Below, one piece after another: positions 24,687-36,521 of a DNA stretch of 64,000 bases. This DNA is from Moniliophthora roreri (Eukaryota; Basidiomycota; Agaricomycetes; Agaricales; Marasmiaceae). Made by a program: the position numbers and the translations under genes. Position 1 is the first letter of the stretch. The number at the start of each line of letters is the position of its first letter. The notes under the pieces were generated by a model that worked only from the letters and a program-made list of their open reading frames with translations, had not been told where the DNA came from and searched no databases. Location: the NCBI GenBank assembly GCA_001466705.2, contig LATX02000217.1, forward strand, positions 305,284-369,283. The letters run 5' to 3'.

Positions 24687-25431
24687 ATGTCGATGCGTAC
24701 CTTGCTCGGTTTGGTTCTCATAGCGTCTCATTCGCTTCTTCACATTGACGCTGCACCAATCGACGCCGGTCAAGCAGCATGTTCGTCTCTTGTTTCTCTT
24801 CTTGGATCGGAGCTCGTTCAGTCACAGTCGGGGATCGACTTCCAGAGCTCGGTCAACACTCCTTTGAACCTCATCAACAATGCACTCGTCCCGGCATGTG
24901 TGGTCTACCCTACCAACACAACGCACGTCAGCGCTGCCATGTCTGCCGTTTACCAGGCAAAATCTAGGTACGCCGTTTTGGCAGGCGGACACAGTGCCAT
25001 GAAAGGGTGGAATAGGTGAGCCCGTTTCCTATATCTTTCGTGACCGCAGATCTTAACTCGACTTCAGCGTTGCTGGGGGTGTTTTGATAGATTTCAGGGA
25101 TATGAAGCAAGCGACATACGATGCTCAGAAGGATACCATAACCCTTCAACCCGGTATACGTTGGGTCGAGGCTGTGACTGCACTCGCTCCACAAGNTGAC
25201 GTCTTGTCTTGTAGGAACAAGCCCTCCCCAGGCCTTCCTTTATTCCTCAATGAGTGTGATGCGAACCAAAACATCTTTGCTTCGTACGGTCAGTACGACT
25301 TTTTGAAGAAGACTTACAAGAAATATGATCCCGAAAGGTATGTGACCTTCCAGCTTCCCCCGTGAGTCATTGCTGACTGAACAACGTCTAGATTCAACGT
25401 GCGCTTCACCGATGGACCGAAAGGACTTTAA
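24687..25431 (+). CDS. FAD-linked oxidase of a different subtype, middle missing at an N
   Basis: N-terminal exon 24687-25015 encodes a signal peptide (RTLLGLVLIASHSLLHIDAA), a Cys-containing start, and the FAD-domain segment ACVVYPTNTTHVSAAMSAVY followed by YAVLAGGHSAMKG (GGH carries the FAD-linking His). Exon 2 from 25068 reads GGVLIDFRDMKQ and ITLQPGIRWVEAVTALAPQ, then stops at the N at 25196. After the N the sequence resumes in the C-terminal BBE domain (LPLFLNECDANQNIFASYG, FLKKTYKKYDPER) and, after a further intron, ends FNVRFTDGPKGL at 25431. Roughly 250-300 residues expected in between are absent. Because the break is exactly at the N, I infer an unresolved assembly gap in a possibly intact gene. 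It is clearly distinct from the 5.7, 27 and 63 kb copies. Confidence 0.75.
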
Positions 25432-25463
25432 ACACACGCTCACTAATTTCCCGTTCCCCTTCA

Positions 25464-25712
25464 AACCCCTACACAAACATTTACTATATAATAATGTGTT
25501 ATACTACTGTAAAATCTCTAGTTTCTCCTCAAACCCTACACAAACATTTACCATATAATAATGTGTTATACTACTGTAAAATCTCTAGTTTCTCCTTAAA
25601 CCCTACACAAACATTTACTATATAATAGCACGTTATACTACTGTAAAGTCTCTTGTTTCTCTTCAAACCCTACACAATCATTTACTATATTATAGTACTA
25701 AGTTATACTATT
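25464..25712 (+). repeat. 67 bp minisatellite, about 3.7 units
   Basis: The phrase CCTACACAAACATTTACTAT recurs with starts of its ACACAA core at 25471, 25538, 25605 and 25672, a strict 67 bp period. Units diverge slightly toward the 3' end. AT-rich, non-coding, just after the FAD-oxidase stop codon. Confidence 0.9.
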
Positions 25713-27311
25713 GTGTTCCAGATAGCGTAGTGCAGTGTATATGTAGTATTAAAGTGCTGTAATAGTTTATATCCCAAATAATTTCAGTTATTGAAAAATA
25801 ATCTTCAATTTTTTGCTTCACTGCGTGAAGCCAAATACCCCCTCTAGCAGTCGAATTACCCCTGACTACCGAGTTCTCGGAACCTGGCATGGAACTCGTG
25901 TGCCTAGCGATATCCATACAGATCCAGCCGTAATTTATCGAGCCGCGGGTTAATTGCACTGAAGTGTAAGTGATCGTGAGCTCGGATTTTTGATTCCTCT
26001 GAGGAGTTGGAGTCAGCCATTAGTTAACCAAGGCTGAACTATATTCGACTAACTTTTCAACGTGAGCATGTCTTCTCCGGTCTTCCAGTGCGAGCTCGGC
26101 GCGTTTGGGGCTGGTCTCTGCAGCCAAGCGGCAATAATGTGAGACAGGTCATGATATGCGAGGATGCAGACTTGAGTCTGGGTTCGCAGTTTATTTAGAG
26201 CTTTTGACATGTCGGGTGGATGTCGAACCTCCTATACATTATGCGTCAAATTGTTGAAAAAAATCGCGTAGAACACACCTTCTGCTTCCAAAAGATGCGG
26301 GAATGGAGAATCGAATACAGTATCATGAATTCTACTCAATGCTCCTCAGGATTGTCCACGTTCATGTTCATGGAGCATCCATGTTGAAGTGTGAAAGATT
26401 TCTGCTCAGGTTCCAAAAGCGGGGGATGTAGAGAGAGAGAGGCGTGGAGGGTATTTCTGGTTTGTGGTTCTGGATCCGAATCTCAGAATCTCGGACATGT
26501 AGAGCAATCAGAATACACGTACCTTTGCAATTCCCACTCCTGCCATCCTCTGGAGTTCCCGACAAATGATTAAATGCTCTTTCCCTTGTCTCTGGCGATG
26601 ATTCTCGGGAAAGGACTGGACGATGCTTCAGTTTTCTGACCATGACTTGCAACGCCGTAAAGCCAGGAGTCAGTCTCCAGAGGGCTACTCGAGTTGAGAG
26701 ATATTTGGTATGGGAGAACTGCAAGGGTAGTATTTCGTCAAGTTGGGGAGCCGGGCTCCGAGGATAGTGAGCCGTGGGAAGGCTCGGGTCTCATGAATCT
26801 TATCTCCACTCCGAACTCTTGTCTTCGTCCACCATGAGATTTCGCAGCGTGGCCGTCGAAACAGTCCTTCATCTGTTCTTTGCTTGTGAATGGCTCTATC
26901 ACTCGCTATATGACTGAGCTAGTGTAAGTCCTGTTATCTGTAATATACATTGGGTCTTGACAGCGATAACTGCGTATTGTAGCAGTCTAGACTTCGCAAA
27001 CCAGTGACTAACATCTCTTCTCATCGCCCTCCGCGAACCAATTCGCATTCGCCAACCCTGAAAGCCAGACCAGGTGCTGAATTCGTGGTCAGCAGTAGCC
27101 CCGACTCCCATTCAGTCGCTGACGACACAAGCTGGGCTTCGAACATCATTCCTCTACCGCGGGACGAGAGACATGGAAATCTCTGCCAAGCTAACGATGG
27201 CGCTTATAATTTGCCTGGATATAAAAGGACGGTCGAGTCCTCAGCATTCTTCACTGGCTTCACTGGTCTTCGTTTCATCGTTCTCCTTCAAAGGCATTCA
27301 CCTCGACAAAG
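25713..27311. other. Upstream region of oxidase copy 2
   Basis: 25713-25960 is an AT-rich stretch repeated inverted at 63725-64000. 25970-26670 is dispersed repeat copy B, and 26670-27311 is FAD-oxidase upstream sequence with a TATA box at 27220-27226. No gene. Confidence 0.6.
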
Positions 27312-28951
27312 ATGAAAGCGATCCTCCTATCTTCGGTGCAACTGCCAATGCTGCTACTCTTGCTGCTAAAGGGGCTGCTGCCTGCGTGAGTGTCCTCGCG
27401 CTATTTTTGACTTAGAACCTGATATATCTCTCTCTAGTGCGATACTTTACAGCAACAGCTCCCAGGCAAAGTCTTCCTCCCAAACTCGCCCGAGTACCAA
27501 GAGCAGCAATCATCTTACTACCCTGCACTAGCTTCTCAACACAGTCCTGCTTGCAGAGTCACCCCAACAAGCGCCCAAGATGTGTCTACAACCCTCCAGA
27601 CACTCAAAGCCGGTGAATGTCAGTTTGCAGTTCGTTCCGGTGGACACATGCAGTACAACAATTCGAATAACATCGACATGGTCGGGATGAACGCGCTCGA
27701 TATCTCAGCTGATAAGAAGGTGATCGGGGTCGGCCCTGGTAACCGATGGGGAGCAGTTTACGACGCCCTCGCTCCAGATGACCTTGTCATTGTCGGTGGT
27801 CGGTCTAACACTGTTGGTGTCGGCGGTTATCTGCTCGGAGGTTGGTATTCTGTTCGGCTCGAAGGCTGTTTTGGCATGCTGATGTCTCCTCACGCAGGCG
27901 GTATGTCCCACTTGAACTCTCAGCACGGTTTCGCTGCCCAGAATATTGTCAACTACGAGATCGTTCTCGCTGATGGATCCATTGCCAACGTCAACGACAC
28001 CAATCCCGACCTCCACGACACCAATCCCGACCTCCACGACACCAATCCCGACCTCCACACGGTGCTCCAAGCTGGAAGCACCAACTTTGGTATTGTCACT
28101 CGTTATGACCTCGCTACCTACCCTCGTCAGGGTACGTGGGGTAGTCTCCGAAGCTACGACATATCTGAGGCTCGCAACTTGTTTGAGGCTACGATGACAT
28201 TCATGGATGCTCAAGTTGACGATCCGGTTGCTGGGGGTCTCATCATCAGCATGACCAACGAGACGATGTCTGCAACGATGGCGTACTGGAACGGCGAAGG
28301 TCCTCAGTCGAATGCTTTCGATGAGATCAACGTGATTCCTGCTACCGTCGATCTCGTTACCCCCCACACCACCCAGCAAGAGCTTTCGGGCCTTGTTGAT
28401 GACGCATTCCCTGGAGGCCGGCGTGCTTTGACCAACATGCTCGGATTCAAGGCTGATGTTCAATTCGCCTTGGATCTTAACGCAAAGGTACACGAACTGT
28501 TTGCACCTTTCGAGAACGAGGACATTTTCTGGGCTTCCACGTTCCAGCCATTCGGAAAGGCCATTATTCGTGCTATTGTTGCCAAGCTTCAATTCCAGGG
28601 TCTCGAGGCTAATGTTGATAACCACGTCTGCAGTTGGTGTTATCATTTCCTTTTTCCATTCGTTGTACTGATTCGTCTCTCCTAGTCTTTTGGATTGGTG
28701 CCTACTACGATGACGCTGCTCTCGATGGACCTCTTGACTAATGGATCTGGGATCTCGTTGCCTGGGGTACCGCCGAGTCCAAGCCCAGAGGTCTGGAGGC
28801 ACCTTGGCTGTACTTGAACTACGCCCTTCCTTGGCAACCAGTTTACGAATCGTTCGGTGCTGGCAACCACCAGAAGATGAAGGAATTGCAGAACCAGTAT
28901 GACCCGGAGAATGTCTTTGGACGTCTCTGGCCCGGAGGTTTCAAGCTCTAA
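27312..28951 (+). pseudogene. Secreted FAD-linked oxidase, copy 2, broken
   Basis: Close relative of the 5679-7307 gene with the same four-exon plan. Lesions seen by comparison: a 10 bp deletion in the signal-peptide exon (the equivalent of 5699-5708 is missing) shifts the frame from about residue 9, so the spliced message soon reaches a stop; seven residues after NNID are deleted; a 21 bp unit (encoding DTNPDLH) is expanded from one to three copies at 27996-28058; and in the last exon the CAA of the copy 1 LDQWIRD segment is TAA (28739-28741). The exon 3 donor has also drifted. The long middle frame remains open. It sits upstream of an intact DUF6535 copy, as in the other blocks. Probably a recent pseudogene. 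Confidence 0.85.
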
Positions 28952-29975
28952 GATATAATTATCCCTCTTTTCGTATACTAAAAGCGTTCTACCCGGTATT
29001 ATTATGGGTTATTGTAATGCAGAGCTAACTATTGGTACGTATTGTATATCCAATTAAAAATCTCAATCTTGATTCGTATCGAGCTTGTTAATGTCGCACA
29101 GTGCGGAGGAGCAAAGCGTAGAGCTCCAATCTGGACGAGTAGTTTACGATCATGCTGTGGCCTGGTATCTATGGACAGGGAAGAAGGAACCTATGCTCTG
29201 CTGGCTGAGACTGTCCGGTTCAGTTGGTGGGCATGGGTTCGCCACAGATGTCTTGTCCTGACATCCAAGACGCAGAAACCTCGAAGCATCGAGTGAAGAA
29301 CAAAAACTTGCAGAGCCTTGATACCAATCTCTTCTACATGTACCACCTTATCAAACAAGGTGTTTTCGATGTGCTATGTCGCGAGTAAGAAGTTGCGAGC
29401 GTGGTTTCGATGAAAAACAAAAACGGTATGATTCGTGAATACAGTCTTTACAGTGATTCCTGTACATAATATGGGAGCATTCTATTTCAAGAAGGAAATT
29501 ACCTTTATCCTTTGCTGTCTGGACTGCTGTTGTCAAGAGAGATTTCCTTTTTGGAACAGTTGCCGTGGCACAAAAAATCGCACATCGAAGAATCTATGCA
29601 CCATCGTATCTTACATCCACTCAAAAGAAAACATCTTCGTTCTAATCGAGTTAATCGACAGCCAATCACAGCACAACTCAAACCCACCAAAGTCTCGTGC
29701 AGGCTGTCAGTTGCTGTCATCATGCATCAAACACGAGAAGCCCTCCTTCAAACTGCTTCATCCACCAGATCCTCGCGATGTCTTCTGGGGACATGGTACG
29801 CTGGCTACTGTTATGTTGAGTACATAACATACTGAGCTCTGTTTACTTTTTTTTTTTATCTAGACTGCAAGTCGTTCTTCATCTTCACGTACGAGCATCG
29901 CTGGGAGGTTGCAAAGTCAGGTGTGTTTCGATTGAACTAGGCATACTTGTAATACTCAATTACTACTAGGAATCC
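28952..29975. other. Oxidase-DUF6535 spacer, copy 2
   Basis: Aligns with 7308-8383 with indels. It retains GATGTGCTATGTCGCGAG near 29367, the uninterrupted form of the site where the DDE transposon inserted in the inverted copy. No supported gene. Confidence 0.6.
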
Positions 29976-32767
29976 ATGGATCCTACTCAAGTATGAAATA
30001 GTACCCTCCTTCGCAATGAAGACTCTTAGTCAATTCCATACAGATTCCATTGCCGCCGTCCGAAGCTGGATCGATTCAAGAAAACGAGGTTCGAGATACA
30101 GTCATCTCCTTGAATGTTGTTACTGAGGCTGACTTGGATCTCCAGTCTATGAATATCCCGGAAGCTGCACTGTTCCCGACTATGACGTGGGAGGAATTCC
30201 AGAAAGCGAGGGAGGCGGAGAACTTTTTGCAAGAGGTTGCTGCGCACGATGTATGGGATATCATCCTTGCCATTCCAAATACAGACACTGAATGCCTCCC
30301 CATTAGCCATATATCCCAAACCCTCGCCCGAAGCCGACAAAGCCGACAGAAAACGTAGATGAAGAAAAGAAACCGACACGGACAGAGTCATGGGAGAGGA
30401 TGTTGAAAGAAGTTTCTAGACATGATGAGGACATGGTCAAGGGTTGGCGAGATGATATCGACACACTCCTAGTTTTTGTATGTTCCCCTTAATCCCTACC
30501 TCTTCACCTAATATCGACGCACCTCTAGGCCGGTCTCTTCTCTGCTGTCGTAACAGCATTCGTGATTGAATCATACCAATGGCTGGTAGAAGATCCCGCA
30601 GACACCACGGTTATGCTCCTCACCCATTTAATCGCAGTACAGGTCAACGGTTCACAATCCGCTTCCTTCGAGCCCACCCAATTCAAACCAGATGCATCGT
30701 CAATCCGCATCAACGTATTTTGGTTCCTCAGCCTCATCCTCAGTCTCACGTCTGCACTGTTCGGCCTATTGTGCAAACAGTGGGTACGAGAACACCAACG
30801 AGATACGACAACGCGAACGCCAGGTGAAGCTCTAGCACTCCGTCAGCTTCGCCGAGACAGTTTCGAAAAGTGGGGAGTGTCGTCATTCCTGTCGGCGCTG
30901 CCTATCCTTCTCGAGGTCGCTCTGCTATTCTTCTTTGTCGGAGTGTTGGATCTACTGTGGAACCGACATCGTGTTCCATTTGCTGTTTGCTTTGTTGCAA
31001 CCTCGTTCAGTGCGGGATTGTATTTCCTCACCGCACTATTACCCACTCTGATGGTGCCGAGGGATCAGAGGAACGACATCAAACGTAGACGCTTCAACCA
31101 GCTTTCATACCAATTCATCTGCCCATATAAATCACCTCAGGCATGGTTGGTATACCGGCTCTCCAGGATAATCCTACGACCTCTACTCAAAGTTCCAGTT
31201 ATTGAGGACTTCTTCTACGAAAAAGCTCGAGGTTTATGGGATCACGTCACGTCGCCGGCACAGGATTGGTCTTCTTTTGACCTGTGGGTCGTCAGACAAT
31301 TTGACGAGGGGGGCTCTTTCGATCTGAAAGTGTATGAGCTGCGTGCTTTTGAATGGGCAGTCACGATGTTCTGTGATAGCCCTTCAATGATCCCGCATCT
31401 TCAGAATATCCTGGAAACAATCCCTCCTTCCGTGGCGGTGTCTGCTGTCTTGGGCAGGTGGGATTGTACGATGTGGAAGACTGTCTTGATGAAGGATGTC
31501 GAGGATGTCCTCAGGAATCCAGTTCCACTCTGGTGGGAACCCTATCCTCCTCCTAAGCCTACCATTCGACATCCTGTCCTTCAACAACCTGAGGGGATCA
31601 ACTTGTTGTTCCACCAGCAGTACTGGGTGAATACGGCTGCACATCCCTTACTACATGTGTACCTCGACAACCTCATTGGTTCAATGAAAAGCGCAGATCT
31701 ACAGCATTCCACTGGCCTCCGTTTCGTCATCCCATTCTCCGTAGTCGACACACTGTGGACACATGAAGACCCAACCATTCGTGCGAAGAGTCTCACACTA
31801 CTCTCACTCTTCGAGGAATCTTGGAAACCATGCCCAGGGTATGATGAGGAACGCCATGATCTCGAGCGACACGTTTTCATGCGAGTCCTTGCAAATCATA
31901 TCAACCGCAAAGATCGTATTTCGGCATTGTTGACAAGCAAACGCGGGCAGGCATTCATCCGTTTCATTCACAATGAGGCTATAACCCGGCGACTTTTCCG
32001 TTTCTATCATTATGGCCATAACCCATGGGCTCAAGCGATCGAAATGGCACAAGAAGTTGGGAGCCTGCCCTCCGACTACTTTGCACCTATTCCTGGTTCG
32101 GCGGATGATCTGCCAACTTTACCAGGCCTAGACACCATCCGATACTCTGTGGAGACCCAACGAGACGTCCAGGTCGATAACAATGAGATATTGGATATTG
32201 TGACTTCGAACGAACATGGAGATGCTATTGGGCTCAGTCGTATTGCTGATTCACCGGACGAGATGATCGAGATCGCAAGTCGTGAGTCTGGGGAAGGTCA
32301 TGAGGGTAACGCGCAGCATCTTGGGAGGGACGGTAACATGGAGGATTCAGGTCCACGCCAGCGAATAGATACTGGTATACTTGGTGATTCGAGTGGACAG
32401 GGAGACGAAGTTGCGGATATTAGTGGCGACAGTCATGACCTTCGCAGGTAAGTCTCGTTGATTTCCACCAGGATGTTCGGGTAGACTGATGCCACGATGT
32501 CAGACAAGGATCTAGAGTGGATAGTATGGGGCAGCCGACGCACGATCAGGACTCAGACGTGGACGAGGCTAATGCGCATATGCTTGGAACTGATACCGGT
32601 ACGCTTGGCGACCGTGACGAAGTTGAGGTCCATGGCGATAGCTACAGACTTCAGAGGTAAGTCCCTACGTCTTTTTCGCTGCTGGGATGTTTGTAGACTG
32701 ACGTTGTGATCACAGCCTCAGGCGACAGGTATCTGGCAGTCCGAATCATCGGGAAGATGCTGAATAG
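29976..32767 (+). CDS. DUF6535 membrane protein, copy 3, intact
   Basis: Six exons (29976-29990, 30044-30250, 30307-30477, 30529-32447, 32504-32656, 32716-32767), 2517 nt, 838 residues, all junctions in frame with GT-AG borders. Same architecture as the other copies: short MDPTQ exon, an N-terminal region with TWEEFQKAREAENFLQEV, the DUF6535 core with its membrane segments, a large soluble region and an acidic tail. Residues encoded by 31015-31853 are identical to copy 2 at the DNA level, whereas the segments before and after differ at several positions per 100 bp. Function unknown. The upstream neighbour is oxidase copy 2; the downstream neighbour is the convergent membrane gene. Confidence 0.87.
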
Positions 32768-34060
32768 TGATTCGAAATGAAGGCCAAGATCTAAAGTAGT
32801 ATACTGTATGGGAGCGTCGTACGTTAGTATAGCAGTCAAGTGGATATGTTTGAGCAGACTTATTTGGGCATTCATGAATGTATCCAATTATATTGCGGGT
32901 TACGCTACTACATATATCTGGCTAGAGACTGGTGATAATTTGAAAGTGTGGTATTCAAATTACGCTCGCACCCAAAATCTGATCTTGACCAGTCTTGCCA
33001 CGTATCGAGGATCGGATTTCTGGTGCCAATTCGGACCTGCGAATTTCACATGGAATTCGAAACCTGAGTATCCCCTCGATGGAGGTGAAGACAATTCGCG
33101 TCAAGTGCCAAACAAGCGCCTTTCGTGATAATGATGTGTAAGTAACGCTTTTCGTCCAACTACCATGTCGGAACTCTTAGGCGTTTCCTTTGCCTCTCCT
33201 TCCTCCCAAATCCCTTCAGGATATTCAACTATTGGTGAGTTTACTCTCCTCAAAAAATTTGTGGGAGTCTCTGACTTATTTTATCGCAGATGCACTGCGG
33301 CGGCAATCAATGCACTCAGCAAGCTAGCAGCAAGTACCCTTTTCCCCCGCATTTGGAGCTCATCGACATCCTTTTAGACATTTCGCGCATTTTGCTTGCG
33401 CAGGTCCACCGTCAAAGTACTCGACGTCTTGATTTTTAGAGTACAGATATGCGAAGCAAGAAATGGTGTTGTTGATTGAAGGGAATAGGTGCGGAAGTCA
33501 TACATTTCCAACTTCATGTTCAAGATTGATCTGACTTATGGCCCAGGAATCACCGGAACCTACAATCCCATCCAGCAGGGTATGACTGTCATACCCACAC
33601 CTCGTATGTTCCAATGCTCATGTTTCTCGCTCTCGCTGCCTAACGCTAATGTAATACGAGCTTCCCTCGTGTCATGAAGAGAGGGCGGGTGAGGTTTGGT
33701 GTTTGGAGAGGAGAGAGATACTGCGTCTGGAGCTCCATACGATACGAGGCCCCATGATGATGAACAAGTTTGACATCCTCTTCCCCTCGCCAAAACCGTC
33801 GCATACCTACCTTCCCAGCGCCCCGGGCAGTTTCTTTCTACCGCATTACATCCGGCGTCTCCCTACTTTCATGGCCAGAAACGGTCCATTCGTACTCAGG
33901 GTGCGGCCCAATGTAATATACAAACAGGGAAGTTGTACATAACTGTGGTTTACTCTCAAATCACACCCGTTCTGTCCTACACGAAGAAGAGACTGATTAG
34001 GCACTCGGAAGAGAAGGATGTCAAGAAGTTGATGACTTGCCTGACGCCCGATCATTCATG
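32768..34060. other. DUF6535 3' flank, copy 2
   Basis: Diverged copy of 11309-12341. Small frames present, no consistent gene across copies. Confidence 0.45.
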
Positions 34061-34196
34061 TATAACTAATTCTATCTCGCTCTGCCAGTGAGTGCATCTC
34101 TTGGAACTCAGTAGCATATCGTGGCACCGGCGCCACCAACCTTTCGCTACATGAACTCTTTGCTCTTTTCCCTTCAGCAAATCTACACGCTCAACC

Positions 34197-35106
34197 CTAA
34201 TACCTCTCACTCATCCAAGCGAGTTCATTCCAGTTGATAGTCCGACAGATGGTTGCCGACCGTATCGTGTAACGGAATATCACAGGCACTGTATCCTTCA
34301 CCATCATGAATATCAGGCTGGAGAATATCAAAATACCAAATATGATGTGTCCTGACACGACGGAGTCAAGTATACAGGATGTATAATGTTCTAGCACCGC
34401 TCTTTAGAACTCGGAACTTCAGTTCTTGCGCGCTATCCCTAGACAGGACGAGTGTTTGCTGTCCAGAGGTAAAGCGTGCACTTTGACTAATAGCCTTTGA
34501 GCTCATCAGAAACGAAATCACGCCGATAATGTGGATTATCCAGGGAAGTAACACCCGGAGCAAGGGGAAGTGCGCACTATCGCAGTCCCAGCTTGAGCTT
34601 GCCCGCCAACCGAGGTACAGGCTCATATGGAATGCGTTCGCAACTACTCCTAGGACAACGGCATATTCAATAAGGCGTATGAGCCACCGGTATTTGGGCT
34701 GACGAGTTAGAGGTGCTAGGTCCAGGAGGTTTGAAGTGTTGGGGAATGGTAGGATAGGGTTTATGCGTGAGGGACAGATGGCCACCGAGCCGAAGGAAAG
34801 CGGTGTGGAAAGGGGCGGAGGCTCGAGGGATAGCATGACAGCCTCAGCAACACTCATGCCGAACGATAAGAGCATGGTCGGAGTAACGCCGAGGAGAACG
34901 AGAGACGTCGAAAGCATCCGCTTGCCACGTTCAGGCGTGTCTTTGAGGATGCAGTCAAGGACGGGATTGCACTGAGGGGAACCGTCCGTCCAACTACGGT
35001 TCGCCACTTTCGTGCATTCTCTAGTGCTATTATTCAAGGAAGTGGGCAACAAATAACTGCCCCAGTCAGGGAACCAGAGCTGGTAGTCGCAAATGCCGGA
35101 GACCAT
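34197..35106 (-). CDS. Fungal multi-pass membrane protein, copy 2
   Basis: Uncharacterised fungal family, uninterrupted here. From the Met at 35106: ICDYQLWFPDWGSYLLPTSL, RSWTDGSPQCNPVLDCILKD, VLLGVTPTMLLSFGMSVAEA, then YRWLIRLIEYAVVLGVVANA, FPLLRVLLPWIIHIIGVISF and, after an intron in 34380-34510 whose edges I did not fix, FGILIFSSLIFMMVKDTVPV IF and NELAWMSERY. Four to six membrane segments are expected; two extracellular-type Cys lie in the N-terminal loop. Relative to copy 1 an extra T near 34200 brings a TAG directly after SERY, removing about 40 C-terminal residues, so it may be a truncated allele rather than fully intact. Upstream exons may exist beyond 35106. Confidence 0.6.
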
Positions 35107-35283
35107 AGCTGGATGAATACTGCGAAGCCGATCACGAAAGTTCTACGACAAATTATCGTGCCTAGTGCTGCTTTTTTGAACCAGACTGGAGCCGATTAAT
35201 CGTATACTAGCAGTTGCAGAGGAAAGAATCAAACGCTCACTTTCAGGAAAATAATCAGGTCGCCACCCCACCGCAAAGTGATA

Positions 35284-35930
35284 AATGGTTTATATCTGCA
35301 ATACCTTAGCATTCACACAGGTATTAGACGCCATCAATAGACACTGTTAAATTTGCAGCCGCCTGTAAAAATTGTAGCACAGTTTTCGATGGCTTACTAC
35401 GTCCAGCGCCTTTGTTTATAACCGTATTCCTAATTGGAAGGCTCGCCCAGAATCCATGCCATCGGCTCCAACGAGTCTCGGCGAGCGTGGATGTCGGTGC
35501 CTACCAATTATGTGCCCCTAGAAGGCTACAAGAGCGTTGCACGGATTAAGATCCTAGATGATCGTGACGAGGTATAGGTAGGGATTCCTTCGTCAAAAAA
35601 AGGCGAGACCCCGCTCTAGTGGTCTAACTAGTCTGGGCGACGGAAGGTGGAGTTCCGTTTTCGAGTGATTCATGGGAACCTTGTCTTTGGCCCAGGAAAG
35701 GCGTCGCACTATCGGCCAGACTGAGCGCTAATGTTGCTCGTTACTTAGTTCGCTTACGCTCGCCCAGGATCGCCTTTATTGAAAAGACCCTGAATTATAA
35801 TGATTAATCGATTTGATAGCTAGATATTACCCCGCTTCACCTTGCTCCCAATCAATTGCAAAAGTTGAAACCAGCACATGTTCCCGAGCTCGAGGTCCAA
35901 CTTGAAGCGATCACGATGTTGTGGCGTCAT
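35284..35930. other. About 0.65 kb insertion relative to the other copy; SINE-like boxes
   Basis: Copy 1 (near 14940) runs directly from AAGTGAT into GCTGCGTACC; here about 650 bp separate the equivalents. I see no TIRs. 35612-35680 holds a tRNA-like pair, TAGTGGTCTAA (box A-like) and TTTTCGAGTGATTC (box B-like), which hints at a tRNA-derived SINE, unproven. Confidence 0.35.
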
Positions 35931-36290
35931 GTTGCGTACCTCGTTGTCTAATTGAAATATCAGTTATCCCTTCATACTCACTAACAAGCCGGTGTAACTT
36001 CATCCCCATCCTGCCACCAACGTCGAAAGCCCAATAAGGAACACGATGAGATGATGGTGGTGGTGGTCAAGAAGGAAGAGGCATGAACGTCAGGCGGCTG
36101 GCTTTTCGGCACCAAATCGAAAAAGTCATAAGCGCCAACAAGCGACTGCTGTATGATTATTGATCTGTAACCTCCCATACCGTCACAGGCGTGAAGGCAT
36201 TCGAAAAAAGGATTATTAGACGGCCACCCAGACCTCCAGAGATCAAGTCTATATCTGGGTTGGTAAAAACGGGGCAGGGAATAGAGAGAA

Positions 36291-36382
36291 GGTGCTACCA
36301 GGGTTCGAACCTGGGTTTCGGGAAACTGGACATTGTAAATCTGGATCAAAATCCCGAGTGATGACCACTACACTATAGCACC
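36291..36382 (-). tRNA. tRNA-Gln (TTG) with 21 bp intron
   Basis: Minus strand. Acceptor GGTGCTA pairs with TAGCACC; D arm GTGTAGTGGTCATCAC; anticodon stem CGGGA/TCCCG with loop TTTTGAT, so the anticodon is TTG (Gln, CAA codons); T arm CCAGG-TTCGAAC-CCTGG. An intron of about 21 nt sits after position 37, as in eukaryotic tRNAs. Mature sequence identical to the tRNA at 38566-38662. Confidence 0.93.
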
Positions 36383-36521
36383 CATGGCAAAATATGCTTA
36401 GCCAACTTTTTTACAGGGATTACAGACAACCCGACTGCGTACGTAACACGCGTCATCCAACCCGCTACCGCAATGCACCGCCGCGTTCCGTTCTTGCATA
36501 CCGCCACGTCCCCTTCAAGCC

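Noticed and set aside
25464..25712. AAACCCTA motifs read as interstitial telomere repeats
   Set aside because: They occur once per 67 bp unit, not in tandem, so this is a minisatellite.
27996..28058. DTNPDLH repeats considered as a repeated-core peptide precursor
   Set aside because: They lie inside an oxidase domain, at a place where the intact copy has one unit; simple slippage explains them.
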